Made by a program: the position numbers and the translations under genes. The notes beneath the pieces are model-generated. The model made no database searches. It saw only the letters and a program-made list of their open reading frames with translations, and was not told the DNA's origin. A stretch of DNA of 64,000 nt from Pseudomonadota bacterium (lineage in GTDB: Bacteria; Desulfobacterota; Binatia; Binatales; Binataceae): contig JAJPIL010000009.1 in NCBI GenBank assembly GCA_021324755.1, positions 1-64,000 of the forward strand, written 5' to 3'. This document shows positions 61,638 to 64,000 of this stretch, piece after piece. Numbering within the stretch: position 1 is the stretch's first letter; each line of letters starts with the position of its first letter.

Positions 61638-62225
61638 TTATTCGTGGCGAAAATCCTTCAGCAGCTCCCGAAGCCGCATCCGGGCATAATGCAGCCGACT
61701 CATAACCGTACCTCGAGGACACCCCAAAACCTCGCTAATCTCTTCGTAAGAAAGTCCCTCCACCTCCCTCAGGAGTATCACCGTGCGATGTTCAGGCGTC
61801 AATTCATCCAGAGCGGCCAAAAGCTTCTCCTTGAGCTCGTTGCCAAAGGTTCTAGAAAACGCTGTGTCGCCACTGCCAGGCAGACGCCTTAATTCGTTTT
61901 CGGCCTCATCACCCCTTAACATTAGGTGACGGTTCTCCCGCCTTCGCAAATCGACCGCCAAATTGGCCATGATTCGGTAAAGCCATGTCGAGAAGCTCGA
62001 GCGCAGCTCGAATTGGTGCAAATTTTGATAAGCTCTGACAAATGCCTCTTGAGCCAATTCGGTCGCGTCATCTGGATTGTGCGTGAGAGCCAAAGCTATC
62101 CCTACCAGACGACGCTGATAACGACGTACCAACGTCTCGAACGCATCCCGATCGCCACTTTTGGCACGCTTGATAAGCTCCAGCTCGTCCGCGGATCTAC
62201 GCTCCTTACTTGGGTTAGACGACAA
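61638..62225 (-). CDS. ECF sigma factor (RpoE-like)
   Basis: A 195-residue ECF sigma factor. Region 2: LVRRYQRRLVGIALALTHNP, DDATELAQEAFVRAYQNLHQ, SSFSTWLYRIMANLAVDLRR. Region 4: ELTPEHRTVILLREVEGLSY then EEISEVLGCPRGTVMSRLHY. It is paired with the zinc-finger anti-sigma gene. The predicted start is TTG 62225 with only a weak ribosome site, 15 nt from the end of polA. It probably responds to envelope or oxidative stress. Confidence 0.92.
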   Translation of the reverse strand: MSSNPSKERRSADELELIKRAKSGDRDAFETLVRRYQRRLVGIALALTHNPDDATELAQEAFVRAYQNLHQFELRSSFSTWLYRIMANLAVDLRRRENRHLMLRGDEAENELRRLPGSGDTAFSRTFGNELKEKLLAALDELTPEHRTVILLREVEGLSYEEISEVLGCPRGTVMSRLHYARMRLRELLKDFRHE

Positions 62226-62240
62226 CTTAAAAAGCCTGAT

Positions 62241-64000
62241 TCATTCTATCGCCAAGTTTTCCAGATCCGCCCAGTTGAGCCCCGATTTGAGGTCGACACG
62301 TAGCGGTACCCGCAGCTCGGCTGCGCCCTCCATCGCTGTCTTGACCAATTCGGCTACTTGCATAATAGCCGGCTTGTTCGCCTCCACTTCCAGTAAAAGT
62401 TCGTCGTGAACCTGCAATAGAAGGCGAGCTTGAACGTCGCTTTGTCGCAGCAAACCGTCAAAGCGAACCATAGCCAGCTTGATAATCTCTGCCGCGCTGC
62501 CCTGAACAGGGGTATTGAGCGCAGCCCGTTCGGCTTGTGCGCGGCTTTCTGCCGCCTGAGAATTAAGCTCGGGCAGGTATCGGCGTCGCCCGAACATCGT
62601 GGTGACAAAACCGTTTTTCCGCGCCGCAGCTAGAGTCTGCTCAAAATACTCTTTTACGCCGCGCAAGCGCTCAAAGTAACGGTTGATGTAATCCGCGGCA
62701 ACTTTGTGCTCTACACCTAGCTCGCGCGCCAGGCGTTGCGGCCCCATCCCGTATAGAAGCCCGAAATTTATGACTTTGGCCAAGCGCCGGGTCTCGGGAC
62801 CCACATCTTCGGGTCGGATGCCTAAAATCTCGCTTGCAGTGCGAGCGTGAATGTCTTGGCCGCTACGAAAAGCGTCAATTAGCGTCGTATCGCCGGACAG
62901 ATGCGCCAGGACCCTGAGCTCTATTTGGGAGTAGTCTGCTGACAGCAGCGCAAATCCGGGCGTTGCCACAAACGCGCGCCTTATCGAAAGTCCTTCGGGG
63001 CCGCGAGCCGGAATGTTCTGCAAATTCGGGCCGCTCGAACTGAGCCTGCCGGTAGCGGTCACGGCCTGATGAAAGGTGGTATGCAGACGGCCGGTTTTCG
63101 GGTCGATCAATTGCGGGAGCGAGTCGACATAACTTGACTTGAGTTTTGCCAAAACGCGGTAGCGAAGAACTCGTTCAGGTAGAGGATGGTACTCGGCAAG
63201 CTTCGCTAGCGCCTCTGAGTCGGTGCTAAGACCAGTCTTAGTTCTTTTGATTCCCTTAGTTGGAAGCTTGAGCTCCTCGAACAGGACCTGGCGCAACTGA
63301 GTGGGTGAGTTCAAGTTAAAACTGCGGCCAGCCAGACGCTGACATTCTGCCTCGATCTCCTGCATTTCGCTGGCAAACTTGTCGGCGATATCGCGCAGGA
63401 CGTTGGTGTCCACCAAAACGCCTGTCTCCTCCATCTCGGCCAGAATGGAGGCAAGTGGTAACTCAACCGAATCAAAAAACGCTTTGACTCCGTCCTGCTC
63501 GAGCCGCTGTCCCAGCAAAGGCACCAGCGCCTCTACCATTTCAGGCTCGCTTCTCGCTCTGGGACGTTTGCCGTCGTCGCGAACATGCTCTTCGTAAAGG
63601 AGCTCAAGGGAGGGTTCCGGACGATCTGGGTTGATCAAAAAGCCCGCCAACATCGTATCAAAGCTGATTCCGCTGAGCTTAACTCCCAGGGTTTTGAGGC
63701 CGCGAATATGTGCTTTCGCGTCGTGACACGCTTTGGAAGGCTTTGGAGCTTCCAGCAACGGCGCAATTCGGTCGAGCGTGAGAGTTGTTACGATATACGC
63801 CGGATTATCCGCACCCTCGGCCTTGAGCTTGAGCGTCGGAGAACCGTTCCCGCGTTGGGAGAGATGGACAAAAAGTTGCGAACAGCCGGCTAGCCTCTCC
63901 CACGCACGGGCAAGCTCGGTCTCCGGCGTTGGCGTCTGGTCGTCTACCACCTTTGGCTCAGAATCGGGTAGCAACTCCCGCATCAGCGAATGAAATTCGA
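62241..64000 (-). CDS. polA: DNA polymerase I, C-terminal part (runs off window)
   Basis: At least 586 residues, with the frame open through the window end (the last codons read EFHSL before MRELL). The N-terminal 5'-3' nuclease is beyond the edge. The 3'-5' exonuclease-like domain has lost the DxE metal site, so proofreading is probably absent, as in Taq polymerase. The polymerase domain is complete: motif A DYSQIELRVLAHLSGD, motif B RRLAKVINFGLLYGMG and motif C LLLQVHDELLLEV. It fills gaps in repair and Okazaki fragment processing. Confidence 0.93.
   Translation of the reverse strand, partial: EFHSLMRELLPDSEPKVVDDQTPTPETELARAWERLAGCSQLFVHLSQRGNGSPTLKLKAEGADNPAYIVTTLTLDRIAPLLEAPKPSKACHDAKAHIRGLKTLGVKLSGISFDTMLAGFLINPDRPEPSLELLYEEHVRDDGKRPRARSEPEMVEALVPLLGQRLEQDGVKAFFDSVELPLASILAEMEETGVLVDTNVLRDIADKFASEMQEIEAECQRLAGRSFNLNSPTQLRQVLFEELKLPTKGIKRTKTGLSTDSEALAKLAEYHPLPERVLRYRVLAKLKSSYVDSLPQLIDPKTGRLHTTFHQAVTATGRLSSSGPNLQNIPARGPEGLSIRRAFVATPGFALLSADYSQIELRVLAHLSGDTTLIDAFRSGQDIHARTASEILGIRPEDVGPETRRLAKVINFGLLYGMGPQRLARELGVEHKVAADYINRYFERLRGVKEYFEQTLAAARKNGFVTTMFGRRRYLPELNSQAAESRAQAERAALNTPVQGSAAEIIKLAMVRFDGLLRQSDVQARLLLQVHDELLLEVEANKPAIMQVAELVKTAMEGAAELRVPLRVDLKSGLNWADLENLAIE

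Noticed and set aside
1-64000. tRNA/rRNA genes, CRISPR arrays, insertion sequences and prophage
   Set aside because: No cloverleaf-like segments, regularly spaced repeats, transposase or integrase frames were recognised on either strand.

Overview
The window is a chromosomal segment of a free-living, diderm, motile bacterium with moderate-to-high G+C. The flagellar L- and P-ring genes (flgH, flgI) imply an outer membrane. A periplasmic XoxJ-type protein fused to cytochrome c, a luciferase-like flavin monooxygenase and the deep-branching character of many flagellar proteins would fit an uncultured methylotrophic lineage such as Binatota (Desulfobacterota-like). That placement is inference; no rRNA or tRNA is present to confirm it.

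Region 1 (1-16722) is metabolic and housekeeping. It holds lemA-htpX and a periplasmic binding protein/cytochrome c fusion of the kind that serves lanthanide methanol dehydrogenases. Next comes a + strand series: an L-2-haloacid dehalogenase, glcD-glcE-glcF (glycolate oxidase, joined by ATGA overlaps) and malate synthase, with a convergent LctP/GlcA-type permease. Read together this forms a route haloacetate -> glycolate -> glyoxylate -> malate. A DAO-family flavoenzyme, a bifunctional-nuclease-domain protein, a membrane-anchored TPR protein and a DsbA-like oxidoreductase follow.

Region 2 (17255-54675) is an almost complete flagellar locus. On the minus strand, read from 48208 down to 17255, it runs fliM2-fliN2-regulator-motA-motB-fliM1-fliN1-fliG-lytic transglycosylase, a 520-nt gap, then flgB-flgC-fliE-fliF-fliH-fliI-fliJ-fliK-flgD-flgE-fliL-fliP-fliQ-fliR-flhB-flhA-fliA-flgF-flgG-flgA-flgH-flgI-flgJ-flgM-flgN-like-flgK-flgL. 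Most junctions are 1-8 nt overlaps. A divergent + strand unit carries fliC, a TPR/GT41 O-GlcNAc-transferase-like protein, a SAM methyltransferase, fliD and fliS. Oddities include a frameshift in flgL, two FliM/FliN pairs that both lack the CheY-binding peptide, an NtrC-type regulator without the GAFTGA loop, a sigma-28 factor without region 3, and no fliO or chemotaxis genes.

Region 3 (54878-64000) contains dienelactone hydrolase, monothiol glutaredoxin and BolA (an Fe-S/redox pair), an uncharacterised repeat protein, an LLM flavin monooxygenase, and a divergent Fe/Mn superoxide dismutase. It ends with an ECF sigma factor/anti-sigma/secreted protein unit and the 3' part of polA, which runs off the window.
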